Shown here one piece after another: positions 24,420 to 32,211 of a DNA stretch of 44,361 bases. Origin of the DNA: Candidatus Rokuibacteriota bacterium (GTDB lineage Bacteria > Methylomirabilota > Methylomirabilia > Rokubacteriales > CSP1-6); contig JAUSJX010000126.1 of NCBI GenBank assembly GCA_030647435.1, positions 1 to 44,361 on the forward strand, given 5' to 3'. Both the position numbers and the translations under genes were made by a program. Every line of letters starts with the position of its first letter. Position 1 is the first letter of the stretch. The notes beneath the pieces are model-generated. The model worked only from the letters and a program-made list of their open reading frames with translations. It did no database searches and was not told where the DNA came from.

Positions 24420-24965
24420 TTAACGCCAGAGGTCGGCGAGGGGCAGGGCGAGGCCGGGCCAGTCCGGATGAGACAGGGACGCATCGCCTTCTCCCTGGAC
24501 CACCAGCGCATAGGCTCCGGCCTCCGCGCGATAGCACTCAAGCCGGAATCCCTCCGGGTCCACCAGCCAGTAGTGGCGAATTCCAAGGGCGGCGTACCGC
24601 CGGGCCTTCACGGTCCGGTCGTGGTCGCGGGTGGAGGGGGAGAGAATTTCCACGACCAGGGTCGGGGGGCCCTCGATCCCCCGCTCTGACACCTGAGTGG
24701 GGTCGGCGACGACCACGAGGTCTGGCTGGACTACGTCGTGGGGCGTCAGGATGAGATCGAGAGGGGCATTGAATACCTCCCCGAGGCCCCGGGCTTCGAA
24801 GTAGGCTTCGAGCCTCCGCTGGAGCCGCTTGGAGATACGCTGGTGGAGCGGGCTGGGCGCGGGCGTCACGTAGAGGTCTCCTTCCACGAGCTCGTAGCGC
24901 TTCCCATCGGGAGGGATGCGGGCGTAGTCGGAGTAGTCGAGCTTTTGCTTGAGTCCTGTGATCAT
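24420..24965 (-). CDS. Uma2-family (DUF820) nuclease-like protein
   Basis: This 181-residue protein has the PD-(D/E)xK-type fold signature of the Uma2 family: YELVEGDLYVTPAPSPLHQ, VVQPDLVVVADP, then PTLVVEILSPSTRDHDRTVK and YAALGIRHYWLVDPE. The Asp in PDLVV and Glu in VVEILSPS are the presumed metal ligands. Members are abundant in cyanobacteria and other large genomes, often in several copies. Their biological role is not established, although a nuclease activity is assumed. The start ATG at 24963-24965 follows a GGGGAGAG ribosome-binding box. It stands alone in the accessory strip between the polysaccharide locus and the toxin-antitoxin pair. Confidence 0.85.
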   Translation of the reverse strand: MITGLKQKLDYSDYARIPPDGKRYELVEGDLYVTPAPSPLHQRISKRLQRRLEAYFEARGLGEVFNAPLDLILTPHDVVQPDLVVVADPTQVSERGIEGPPTLVVEILSPSTRDHDRTVKARRYAALGIRHYWLVDPEGFRLECYRAEAGAYALVVQGEGDASLSHPDWPGLALPLADLWR

Positions 24966-25609
24966 CGCTCTCCCCTTTCTGGGGGTATGATACCACCCTC
25001 GCTCCCCCCCGGCGCACCGCCGGTGCCCCGCACCCGCTCCTTGCCTCTGCGGCCGTCGTCGGCGCACGATCGCCGGGACCGAGCGCGGGATCCGGCCACG
25101 GACGCTCACCTGCGCCGGGCGATGCTGCTGTGCCGGTGTTCCCGCAGGCGGGGTCGAGGGTGTCAGGTGCGCTGGAGTCCCGCCGCACGGGTCCCCACGA
25201 TGCGGACCCCCCGTTTGTGTTGGCTATGCGCTCTCGATTCGAATCGATACCCAAGTCCTCTCGTGGTTCAAATCCCAGGGGCCGGGCTATCAATCTCGAA
25301 TGAATGCCCTGTCGCGTGCGTACATGGAGGCTCACTCACAAGACATGAGGTTTAGGCTCAAGGGAGGAGTGGAAGATTATGAACATAGCCATCCAATACT
25401 AACGAGGCTTTCGCCTCAGACCGACGAGTTGTATTGCCATGAGATCAAGCGCGTGAGTGGACACGCAAAGGGCCCCGGCCGTGGGACAACGGGCTGCGCC
25501 CGATGGCTGGCGCCACCGCGATCTGTGCGCCCCGCTCGCGGCGCTGCTCGGGCCGCTCGCTCCGCGTCCCTCAACGCACCACGTCAAATTCCTTGGGCGT
25601 TCCGACGAG
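24966..25609. other. Accessory intergenic stretch without a supported gene
   Basis: No reading frame here resembles a protein. It contains a 14-bp perfect palindrome TCGATTCGAATCGA (25234-25247), a tRNA T-arm-like string GGTTCAAATCCC (about 25266-25277) without a foldable tRNA around it, and a short hairpin GAGGC-TTTC-GCCTC (25404-25417). It may be the decayed end of an integrated element. Confidence 0.4.
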
Positions 25610-25628
25610 GTATGATGCTTTATCATAC
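25610..25628 (+). promoter_or_regulatory. Palindromic operator of the mazEF-like module
   Basis: GTATGAT-N5-ATCATAC is a perfect inverted repeat with 7-bp arms. It ends 14 bases before the antitoxin ATG and just upstream of its GGAGGGG ribosome-binding box. Position and symmetry fit the autoregulatory operator of a ribbon-helix-helix antitoxin. The AT-rich arms may overlap the -10 region. Confidence 0.6.
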
Positions 25629-25642
25629 TGTGGAGGGGTGCC

Positions 25643-25885
25643 ATGAGCAGTATCAAAGTTGCCATCACTATCGACAGCGAAACGCTGGAGCGCGTTGACA
25701 GCTTAGTTGCAAAGAAGGTTTTCCCCAACCGCAGCCGAGCAATCCAGTCGGCCGTAGCCGAGAAGCTCGCGCGGATGGAGCGCGGCCGTCTGGCGTCTGA
25801 ATGCGCAAAGCTCGATCCTAAATTTGAGAAGGCGCTCGCTGAAGAAGGCTTAGGGCAGGATCTCGACGCTTGGCCCGAATACTAA
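25643..25885 (+). CDS. Ribbon-helix-helix antitoxin (MazE/CopG-like)
   Basis: The protein has 80 residues. The N-terminal part ([20 protein letters not shown], then [16 protein letters not shown]) has the strand-helix-helix pattern and the NRSRAI turn of ribbon-helix-helix DNA-binding antitoxins. The charged C-terminus (residues about 50-80, ending LDAWPEY) would wrap and inhibit the toxin. It lies just upstream of, and overlaps by 16 bases, a MazF/PemK-family toxin gene. A palindrome sits 14 bases before its start, so it probably represses its own operon. It is one of only three plus-strand genes in the window. Confidence 0.85.
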   Translation: MSSIKVAITIDSETLERVDSLVAKKVFPNRSRAIQSAVAEKLARMERGRLASECAKLDPKFEKALAEEGLGQDLDAWPEY

Positions 25886-26208
25886 GAGGCGAGCTTCGCT
25901 GGGCCGACCTCAACCCGGTCCGCGGTCGCGAACAAGCGGGTTTGCGTCCGGTATTAATCCTCAGCCACGACGTGTTCAATGAGCGCTCCGGCACTGTCAT
26001 TGTAGCGGCGTTGTCAAGCCAGCCTCAGCGCGCCGGTTTTCCGCTGACTCTCGAGCTTCAAGCGGCAAAGCTGCCGAAACGCTCGTGGGTCAAAATCAGC
26101 CAGATTCGCACACTTGCCGTCGAACGCATCGGGGCAAAACTCGGCCGTGCTTCACCCGAGGAGATTTCGCAAGTCGTTGAGGGTCTCAACGAGATCATCG
26201 GAATCTAA
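25870..26208 (+). CDS. MazF/PemK-family mRNA interferase toxin
   Basis: This 112-residue toxin has the family opening [19 protein letters not shown], then [21 protein letters not shown] with the core strands. [11 protein letters not shown] follows, carrying the Ser/Lys and Gln-Ile-Arg positions common in MazF. MazF toxins cut single-stranded RNA at short motifs and are held inactive by the partner antitoxin. The start is TTG at 25870, overlapping the antitoxin's end by 16 bases, so translation is coupled. Length matches the family (about 110). The cut site specificity cannot be read. Confidence 0.88.
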   Translation: MARILRGELRWADLNPVRGREQAGLRPVLILSHDVFNERSGTVIVAALSSQPQRAGFPLTLELQAAKLPKRSWVKISQIRTLAVERIGAKLGRASPEEISQVVEGLNEIIGI

Positions 26209-26363
26209 CCGATGCAGCCGACTGTAAAAAGCGGCAGCTGATCGCAAACGGGCTCTTCGTCGAAGTGAGTGGGTGAAAACAGGGGGTTGAGGGTGCGGGA
26301 ACCCGCTCTGGCAGCGGTCGGAAAGGCTGAGGCGGTGGCGCGAGCATCGGGCATGATACGCGC

Positions 26364-27383
26364 ATGCCAACACTGCGACGACCGCGCCGGCTGTGGGATA
26401 CGTATCGCTTGGCGGGATTCCGACCGAGTTCGACGGTCGTGGGGATCTTCGGGGACCCGCAAACGCGCGTGCTCACCCTCACCCGGCGGTCAAAAAAACG
26501 GCCTGCGGGACCTAGTGATCTGCGCGTGAGCGCGATCACGGAGTCGCGGATGCGCCAGCTCGTGACCCAGGTCCAGGACGCGGGCCTCTCGGCCCGGCGG
26601 ATCAACTTGGCGCTCTTGGTGCTCAAGATGATCCTGCGCACGGCGGTGCGGCGGCGCTTCATGCGGGAGGACCCCACCGAGCATGTCCGTGGTCTCCGGG
26701 AGCCCACGACTGAGGCCGATCCGCTTGACCCGGACATGGTGACGGTGTTTCTCGCAGCGTGCCCACCGTGGTGGCGCCCGTACTTCACCGTGGCGTTCTG
26801 GACGGGCGCCCGCCCGAACGAGCTGGCGGCGCTCAAGTGGGGCGATGTGGATGCCGCACGCGGCATCCTGCGCATCCGGGCGGCGCGCTACCGCGGCACG
26901 GAAGGCCCGCCCAAGACCGCCAGCAGCGTGCGCGACATCGACCTGTTCCCGGCCGTCACGGATGCGCTGAAGGCCCAGAAGGCCCAGCAAGCCGCCGAGC
27001 GTCTCAAGCGCGGCCGTGGGGCGCCTGCGACGGGGCAGGATTACGTCTTCACCGGGGCGCAAGGGGGCCTGCTGAACGTGAACGCCCTCCGGGACAGGGT
27101 CTGGTATCCCACACTCACGACAGCCAGCCTGAGCCGCAGGACGATGTACCAGACCCGGCACACGTTTGCCTCAAATGCCTTGGCCGCGGGCGAGGCGCCG
27201 TCCTGGGTGGCGGCGATGCTGGGGCATGCGAGCCCCGAGATGCTGTTCAGCGTGTACGCGCGCTACATCCCGAACAGGACGCGGCGAGACGGCAGCGCGC
27301 TTATGCACCGGATGGAGGGGACGAAGACGGTCACCACACCTGCGGAGGGGGCCGCTGCGGTACTCCCGAAATACTCCCGCTGA
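26364..27383 (+). CDS. Tyrosine recombinase (phage/island integrase)
   Basis: This 339-residue integrase has a SAM-like core-binding domain (about residues 50-115). In the catalytic domain the first Arg is in TGARPNELAALKWGDVD (R150), Lys in PPKTASSVRDID (K184), Arg in YQTRHTFAS (R265), His in LGHASPEM (H288) and the nucleophile Tyr in SVYARYIP (Y298). The usual first His of HxxR is Tyr262, a substitution I have seen in some integrases. The N-terminal arm-binding domain is short or missing. The gene ends 49 bases from the 3' end of tRNA-Leu and points toward it, the classic layout of an element integrated at a tRNA. Confidence 0.88.
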   Translation: MPTLRRPRRLWDTYRLAGFRPSSTVVGIFGDPQTRVLTLTRRSKKRPAGPSDLRVSAITESRMRQLVTQVQDAGLSARRINLALLVLKMILRTAVRRRFMREDPTEHVRGLREPTTEADPLDPDMVTVFLAACPPWWRPYFTVAFWTGARPNELAALKWGDVDAARGILRIRAARYRGTEGPPKTASSVRDIDLFPAVTDALKAQKAQQAAERLKRGRGAPATGQDYVFTGAQGGLLNVNALRDRVWYPTLTTASLSRRTMYQTRHTFASNALAAGEAPSWVAAMLGHASPEMLFSVYARYIPNRTRRDGSALMHRMEGTKTVTTPAEGAAAVLPKYSR

Positions 27384-27432
27384 CGTCCGGGCCGACCGAG
27401 TACACTAAACAACACGCCCGCTTAGCAATCAT

Positions 27433-27517
27433 TGGTGCCGAAGGGGGGATTTGAACCCCCACGGGTTGCCCCACACGCCCCTCAAACGTGCGCGTCTGCC
27501 AATTCCGCCACTTCGGC
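27433..27517 (-). tRNA. leuU: tRNA-Leu (anticodon GAG)
   Basis: The minus strand folds as a class II tRNA. The 7-bp acceptor stem is GCCGAAG (27511-27517) with CTTCGGC (27437-27443), followed by discriminator A and an encoded CCA (27433-27435). The D region reads TGGCGGAATTGGCAGACGC. The anticodon stem CACGT/GCGTG holds the loop TTGAGGG, giving anticodon GAG. A short variable arm (TGGGGCAACCCG) follows, and the T arm is GGGGGTTCAAATCCCCC. It reads CUC/CUU leucine codons. It lies 43 bases after the OppC-type permease gene, at the end of the secG transcription direction. In E. coli the tRNA-Leu(GAG) gene leuU also follows secG. Confidence 0.95.
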
Positions 27518-27560
27518 CCGGCGAAGGCAAAGTATGCCGTGGCCGCGAGCGGCTTGTCAA

Positions 27561-28457
27561 TCAGCGCCCGAGCCGGCGCACGCGTCCCACCGCCGACTGG
27601 CGCAGCCGCGGGTCGAGGGCGTCGCGGATCCCCTCACCCAGCAGGTTGTAGGAGAGCACGGTCACGAGGATGGCGAGCCCCGGGTAGAGCGTCAGCCACC
27701 AAGCGTACGTGATCAGGTCCTTGCCGTCGTTGAGGATGTTGCCCCAGGTCGCGTAGGGCGGCTGGACGCCCAGGCCCAGGAAGGACAGCCCGGACTCGGT
27801 CAGGATGGCGGCCGGGATGCCCAGCGTCATCGCGACCAGCACGGGCGCCAGCGCGTTGGGCAGGATGTGCTTGAAGATCACGCGCAGCGCGCCGGCCCCG
27901 ATGGACTCCGACCAAATGACGAACTCCCGCTCGCGGAGCGCCAGGAACTCTGCGCGCACGAGGCGGGTGACGCCCATCCAACCGGTCAGGCCGATCACCG
28001 CCATGATGGTCCAGATCGAGGGCTTGAGAAAGGCCAGCACGGCCAGCAGCAGGAAGAAGCGCGGGAAGACCAGCATGAGGTCCACGAGCCTCATGATGAA
28101 CGCGTCCACGATGCCGCCGTTGTAGCCCGCCGCGGCGCCCAGCAGGATGCCGATCAGCACCGCGATCCCCACCGAGACGAAGCCGACCGCCAGCGAGATG
28201 CGGGAGCCGTAGAGCAGGCGCGAGAGCACGTCGCGCCCGATCTGGTCTGTGCCGAGCCAGTGCGTGGCGGACGGCCCCTCGAGGATCCTCTTCATGTTGG
28301 GCTTGTTCGGGTCCCACGGCGCCAGCGCCGGCGCCAGCACCGCGATCACGACCAGGATGCCGACCACGACGGCGCCGCAGCAGGCCAGCTGGTTGCGGGA
28401 GAACGTGCGCCAGAACTGGCGGATCTCCCCTCGCCGGGCGCGGGCCGCCAGGCGCAT
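27561..28457 (-). CDS. Peptide ABC transporter permease (DppC/OppC type)
   Basis: This 298-residue inner-membrane permease has the OppC N-terminal segment, a first membrane span around residues 28-48, and the conserved WLGTDQIGRDVLSRLLYGSR motif. Five further spans follow. The EAA-type coupling loop ESIGAGALRVIFKHILPN lies before the last third. It forms the membrane pore with the DppB-type protein encoded upstream, and its gene begins one base after that gene's stop. The two ATPases (DppD/DppF) that would drive it are not in the window and must be encoded elsewhere or shared. Confidence 0.92.
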   Translation of the reverse strand: MRLAARARRGEIRQFWRTFSRNQLACCGAVVVGILVVIAVLAPALAPWDPNKPNMKRILEGPSATHWLGTDQIGRDVLSRLLYGSRISLAVGFVSVGIAVLIGILLGAAAGYNGGIVDAFIMRLVDLMLVFPRFFLLLAVLAFLKPSIWTIMAVIGLTGWMGVTRLVRAEFLALREREFVIWSESIGAGALRVIFKHILPNALAPVLVAMTLGIPAAILTESGLSFLGLGVQPPYATWGNILNDGKDLITYAWWLTLYPGLAILVTVLSYNLLGEGIRDALDPRLRQSAVGRVRRLGR

Positions 28458-28458
28458 C

Positions 28459-29451
28459 CTAGCGCCGCCGCCGCCGCGCCGAGAACCGGATGCGCGGGTC
28501 CACGAGCCCGTAGGCGAGGTCGGCGAAGAGGTTGGCCAGCAGCGTCAGCGTTGCCACGATGACGAGGTTGCCCATGACCACCGGGTAGTCGCGTGAGAAG
28601 ACCGACTGGACCATGAGCTGGCCCATACCCGGGATGGCGAAGATGCTCTCGATAATGACGCTGCCGCCGATGAGCCCCGGCAGCGAGAGCCCGAGGATGG
28701 TCACCACCGGCAGGAGCGCATTGCGCAGCGCGTGCTTGCCGATGACGACGGGCTCGGGCAGCCCCTTGGCCCGCGCGGTCTGCACGTAGTCCTGGCGGAT
28801 CACCTCGAGCATGCTCTGCCTCATGTAGCGCGAGAGCCCCGCCAGGCCGCCGAAGACCACCACGAAGACCGGCAGGACCAAGTGGCTCAGCAAGTCCCAC
28901 TGCTTCTGCCAGAAGCCCAGGTACTCGTGGTTGAGGGAGCGCAGCCCGGAGATGGGCAGCCAGTCGAGCTGCACCCCGAAGAGGATCATCAGCAGGAGCG
29001 CCAGCCAGAAATCGGGCGTGGCGAAGCCGATGAAGACGAAGATCGTGGTGACCTTGTCGAAGAGCGAGTACTGGCGCGTCGCCGCGGCGACGCCGATCGG
29101 GATCGCCAGCGCGACGATGATGAACATCTGGATGAGGTTGATGAAGAGCGTGATCGGCAGGCGCTCGCTGATCTTGGTCAGGACGGGCTTGGCGTCCGGC
29201 TGGAAGGACCGGCCGAAGTCGAGGGCCGCGAGGCGGGTCAGCCACCGCCAGTACTGGACGTGGATCGGCTGGTCGAGGCCGTACTCCTTGTTCAGCCGCT
29301 CGATGAGCTTGGAGTCCTGCCCCGACTCTTCCCCGCGCAGATAATCGAAGGGCCCGCCCGGCGCCAGCTGGATGACCATGAAGGAGATGAAGGTGATCCC
29401 GATCAGGAGCGGGATCGCCAGCACCAGCCGGCGCAGGGCGAAGAGCGTCAT
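28459..29451 (-). CDS. Peptide ABC transporter permease (DppB/OppB type)
   Basis: This 330-residue permease starts with the typical OppB segment [20 protein letters not shown] and the APGGPFDYL motif. It has six predicted spans and an EAA loop reading [20 protein letters not shown]. It pairs with the following OppC-type subunit. Its ATG abuts the TAG of the binding-protein gene with no gap, so binding protein and pore are translated from one message. Confidence 0.93.
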   Translation of the reverse strand: MTLFALRRLVLAIPLLIGITFISFMVIQLAPGGPFDYLRGEESGQDSKLIERLNKEYGLDQPIHVQYWRWLTRLAALDFGRSFQPDAKPVLTKISERLPITLFINLIQMFIIVALAIPIGVAAATRQYSLFDKVTTIFVFIGFATPDFWLALLLMILFGVQLDWLPISGLRSLNHEYLGFWQKQWDLLSHLVLPVFVVVFGGLAGLSRYMRQSMLEVIRQDYVQTARAKGLPEPVVIGKHALRNALLPVVTILGLSLPGLIGGSVIIESIFAIPGMGQLMVQSVFSRDYPVVMGNLVIVATLTLLANLFADLAYGLVDPRIRFSARRRRR

Positions 29452-31113
29452 CTAGCCCGACGTATACCGCTGCAGCTGCTTCGGGACGAACCAGTCGATG
29501 AAGTTGTAGCCGATGCCTGCCGGCTCCGGCTTGATCCCTCGCACCCGCGAGGACACCGCGGGCAGCGCGTCCTTGAAGTACAGGAAGATCAGCGGCTGCT
29601 CCTCGGCCAGGATCTCCTGGATGCGCCGATACGTCGCGACCCGCTCCTGCTGGTGGCAGGAGGTGCGGCCCTTCTCGAGGAGCGCGTCGACCTCAGCGTT
29701 CGAGAAGGAGATCTGGTTGAGCTGGTCGGGCCCCATCTGGGAGGAGTGCCAGATGGGGTACTGGTCCGGGTCTATGCCCGTGCCCCAGCCGAGGATGATC
29801 GCCTCGAAGCGCTTCTGCTTGATGTACTCCTTGAGGAAGGCGGCCCACTCGATGGTCTGGATGTCAGTCTGGATGCCGATCTCCTTGAGCCACTGCTGGA
29901 TGAGCTCGGCGACCTTCTTCCGCTCCTCGTTGCCCTGGTTGGTCCGAATGGTGAAGCTGAAGGGCTGGCCTTCCTTGTTCCGCAGGATGCCGTCGCCGTT
30001 CCGGTCCGACCACCCCGCGGCGGAGAGGAGCTGCTTGGCCTTCGCCGGGTCGTACGGGTAGCGCTTGACCTTGTCGGTATAGGCCCAGGTGCCGGGGCGC
30101 AATGGCCCCGTCGCCTCGCGCGCCAGCCCCATGACCACACCCTCGATCAGCTCCGGCTTGTTGATCGCATGGGCAAAGGCCTGCCGCACCCGCCGGTCGG
30201 CGAAGCGCGGGTCCTTGAGATTGAAGCCGAAGTAGGTGTAGCCGCTGCCCGGGTAGCGGAACTTGTTGTAGTCCTGCTTGAAGGCCGGGTACTCAGTCTG
30301 GCGCGCGTACTGGATGGCCGTGAGATCGGCCATGTCCACGCCCTTGGCCTTGAGCTCCAGGAAGATGGTCGCCTGGCTCGGGATGACGCGGTAGACGATG
30401 CGGCCCAGGTACGGCCGCCCCTCGACGTAGTAGTCCTTGTTGGCCACCACCACCACCTTCTCGCCGCTCTTCCACTCCTGGAACCGGTATGGCCCGGTGC
30501 CGACGGGCTGCGTGTTCTGCGGCGCCTCGCGCAGCTTTCCCTCCTCGACATACTTCGCGAGCAGGTGCTTCGGCAGCATGGCCGTCCCCCAGCTCCCGAC
30601 GGCTTTGGCGTACGGCTGCGAGTAGATGACGCGGACCGTGTACGGGTCGAGCACCTGGATGTCCCGGACCAGCTCGAAATCGTCCCGGTACGCGGTCGGG
30701 GTCTTCGGGTTCATCATGGTCTTGTACGTGAAGTGCACGTCCTCGGCGGTAAACGGCTTGCCGTCGTGCCACTTCACGTTCTTCCGCAGCTTGAAGGTCA
30801 GGTTGAGGCAGTCCTTGCTGAACTGCCAGGACTCGGCCATCGACGACACCCAGTTCAGATCCTTGTCGGTCTGCACCAGCCCGTCGTAGATGAGGTTGCC
30901 CACGGCGTGCGAGGGCGCGTCCGTGGTGATGTTGGGGATGAGGCCGGTGATGTCGCCGATCGAGGCCTGGACGAAGGTGTCGCCGGAGACGGGCTTCTCG
31001 CTCGCGACCGGCGTCTGGTCGGCGGCGACCGCGGCCTCGTGCCCGAAGCTGCCGCCGAAAGCGAAAAGCGTGGCGAGCGCCAGCAGGACCGTTCCACGCG
31101 CGGCGCGCATCAC
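29452..31113 (-). CDS. Extracellular solute-binding protein family 5 (peptide)
   Basis: This 553-residue periplasmic protein has a signal peptide (GTVLLALATLFAFGGSFG, cleavage near AVAADQ). SBP_bac_5 features follow: SWQFSKDCLNLTFKLRKNVK, WHDGKPFTAEDVHFTYK, PVGTGPYRFQEWKSGEKVVV, DRRVRQAFAHAINKPELI, and WGTGIDPDQYPIWHSSQMG. It captures oligopeptides or similar solutes for the permeases encoded downstream. Its GTG start at 31111-31113 (or the adjacent ATG at 31110) overlaps the secG stop, an unusual coupling of a nutrient transporter to a translocon gene. Confidence 0.93.
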   Translation of the reverse strand: MMRAARGTVLLALATLFAFGGSFGHEAAVAADQTPVASEKPVSGDTFVQASIGDITGLIPNITTDAPSHAVGNLIYDGLVQTDKDLNWVSSMAESWQFSKDCLNLTFKLRKNVKWHDGKPFTAEDVHFTYKTMMNPKTPTAYRDDFELVRDIQVLDPYTVRVIYSQPYAKAVGSWGTAMLPKHLLAKYVEEGKLREAPQNTQPVGTGPYRFQEWKSGEKVVVVANKDYYVEGRPYLGRIVYRVIPSQATIFLELKAKGVDMADLTAIQYARQTEYPAFKQDYNKFRYPGSGYTYFGFNLKDPRFADRRVRQAFAHAINKPELIEGVVMGLAREATGPLRPGTWAYTDKVKRYPYDPAKAKQLLSAAGWSDRNGDGILRNKEGQPFSFTIRTNQGNEERKKVAELIQQWLKEIGIQTDIQTIEWAAFLKEYIKQKRFEAIILGWGTGIDPDQYPIWHSSQMGPDQLNQISFSNAEVDALLEKGRTSCHQQERVATYRRIQEILAEEQPLIFLYFKDALPAVSSRVRGIKPEPAGIGYNFIDWFVPKQLQRYTSG

Positions 31114-31424
31114 TTCCGCCCCGGCGCGGGGACGCCGGGGGCAGCGGGCACCGTCGGCTCTGCCGGCGCGGAGGCCGGCATGATCGTCGTCGAGCGGTTG
31201 TGGGCCAGCACGGCCAGCGAGAACGACGTCACCATGAAAGCCACGGCGACCACCGTCGTGATCTTGCCGAGGATGGTCGGGGTGCCCATGGAGCCGAACA
31301 CCGCCTGGCTGCCGCTGCCCCCGAAGGCCGAGCCGATGTCGGCGCCCTTGCCGGCCTGGAGCAGCACCATGCCGATGATGACGAGGCTGACGATCACATG
31401 GATGATCACGAGCAAGGTGAACAT
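31110..31424 (-). CDS. secG: Protein translocase subunit SecG
   Basis: This 104-residue protein has two membrane spans. The first is LLVIIHVIVSLVIIGMVLLQ, followed by the family signature GKGADIGSAFGGSGSQAVFG and a second span after ILGKIT. The C-terminus is a Pro/Ala-rich tail of about 30 residues. SecG associates with SecYE and assists SecA-driven export. The gene follows tpiA after 7 bases, a very common arrangement, and its stop overlaps the start of the peptide-binding protein gene. Confidence 0.95.
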   Translation of the reverse strand: MFTLLVIIHVIVSLVIIGMVLLQAGKGADIGSAFGGSGSQAVFGSMGTPTILGKITTVVAVAFMVTSFSLAVLAHNRSTTIMPASAPAEPTVPAAPGVPAPGRK

Positions 31425-31431
31425 GGGCGGG

Positions 31432-32211
31432 TCACTCCTTCGATGATCCGCCCCTGGAGGCGGACTTCTTCGCGATGGTGATGAAGCCTTGCGCCTGGAG
31501 CGAGGCGCCGCCCACGAGTGCGCCGTCGATGTCGGGCTGCTGCGTCAGCGCCGCCGCGTTGTCGGGCTTGACGCTGCCGCCGTAGAGGATGCGCAGGGAC
31601 TGGGCGGTCTCCTTCGAGGCGAGCTCGGAGACGAGCCCGCGCAGGTAGCCGTGGACCTCTGCGGCCTGGGCGGGCGTGGCGTTGACACCGGTGCCGATGG
31701 CCCACACGGGCTCGTAGGCCAGGACGGAGCGGGCGATCTCGTCGGCACCAAGCCCGGCCCATCCGGCGCGCAGCTGCCCCTCGACCACGGTGAAGGTCAG
31801 CCCCTGGCGCCGCTCCTCCGCGGTCTCGCCGACGCAGAGCAGCGGCTGGAGCCCGTGGCGAAGCGCCGCCGCGACTTTGCGGGCGATGTCGTCGTCGGTC
31901 TCGTGGAAGAGGTGCCGGCGCTCCGAGTGCCCGAGGATGACGAAGCGGCAGCCCAGCTCGGCGAGCATGCCGGGCGCGATCTCGCCCGTGAAGGCGCCCG
32001 TGTCCTCCCAATGGCAGTTCTGGGCGCCCCAGCCGATGGACGAGCCCGCCAGCACCTCCGCCACCGCAGGCAGCGCCGTGAACGGCGGACAGAGCGCCAC
32101 TTCCACGCCGCGCGGGCGCTTGAGCCCGTCGCGCACTCCCGAGGCCAGCGCCCGCGCCTCGGCGAGCCCGCCGTGCATCTTCCAGTTGCCGACGACGAGG
32201 GGTGTCCGCAT
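31432..32211 (-). CDS. tpiA: Triosephosphate isomerase
   Basis: This 259-residue TIM barrel starts MRTPLVVGNWKMHGG, where Asn and Lys are active-site residues. The catalytic His is in VILGHSERRHLF, the catalytic Glu in LAYEPVWAIGTGVNAT, and the phosphate loops are RILYGGSVKPDNA and ALVGGASL. It interconverts dihydroxyacetone phosphate and glyceraldehyde 3-phosphate. The ATG at 32209-32211 overlaps the pgk stop by one base (TGATG). Length is normal for the family. Confidence 0.97.
   Translation of the reverse strand: MRTPLVVGNWKMHGGLAEARALASGVRDGLKRPRGVEVALCPPFTALPAVAEVLAGSSIGWGAQNCHWEDTGAFTGEIAPGMLAELGCRFVILGHSERRHLFHETDDDIARKVAAALRHGLQPLLCVGETAEERRQGLTFTVVEGQLRAGWAGLGADEIARSVLAYEPVWAIGTGVNATPAQAAEVHGYLRGLVSELASKETAQSLRILYGGSVKPDNAAALTQQPDIDGALVGGASLQAQGFITIAKKSASRGGSSKE

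Noticed and set aside
25264-25280. A tRNA gene
   Set aside because: Only a T-loop-like string is present; flanking bases cannot form T, anticodon or acceptor stems.
25404-25417. Rho-independent terminator
   Set aside because: The GAGGC/GCCTC hairpin has no T-tract on either side and no supported gene ends there.
28732-31446. A 904-codon open frame on the plus strand
   Set aside because: It lies opposite the peptide transporter genes and secG, is dominated by Asp, Arg, Val and Leu typical of antisense GC-rich frames, and matches no family; the minus-strand genes are clear.
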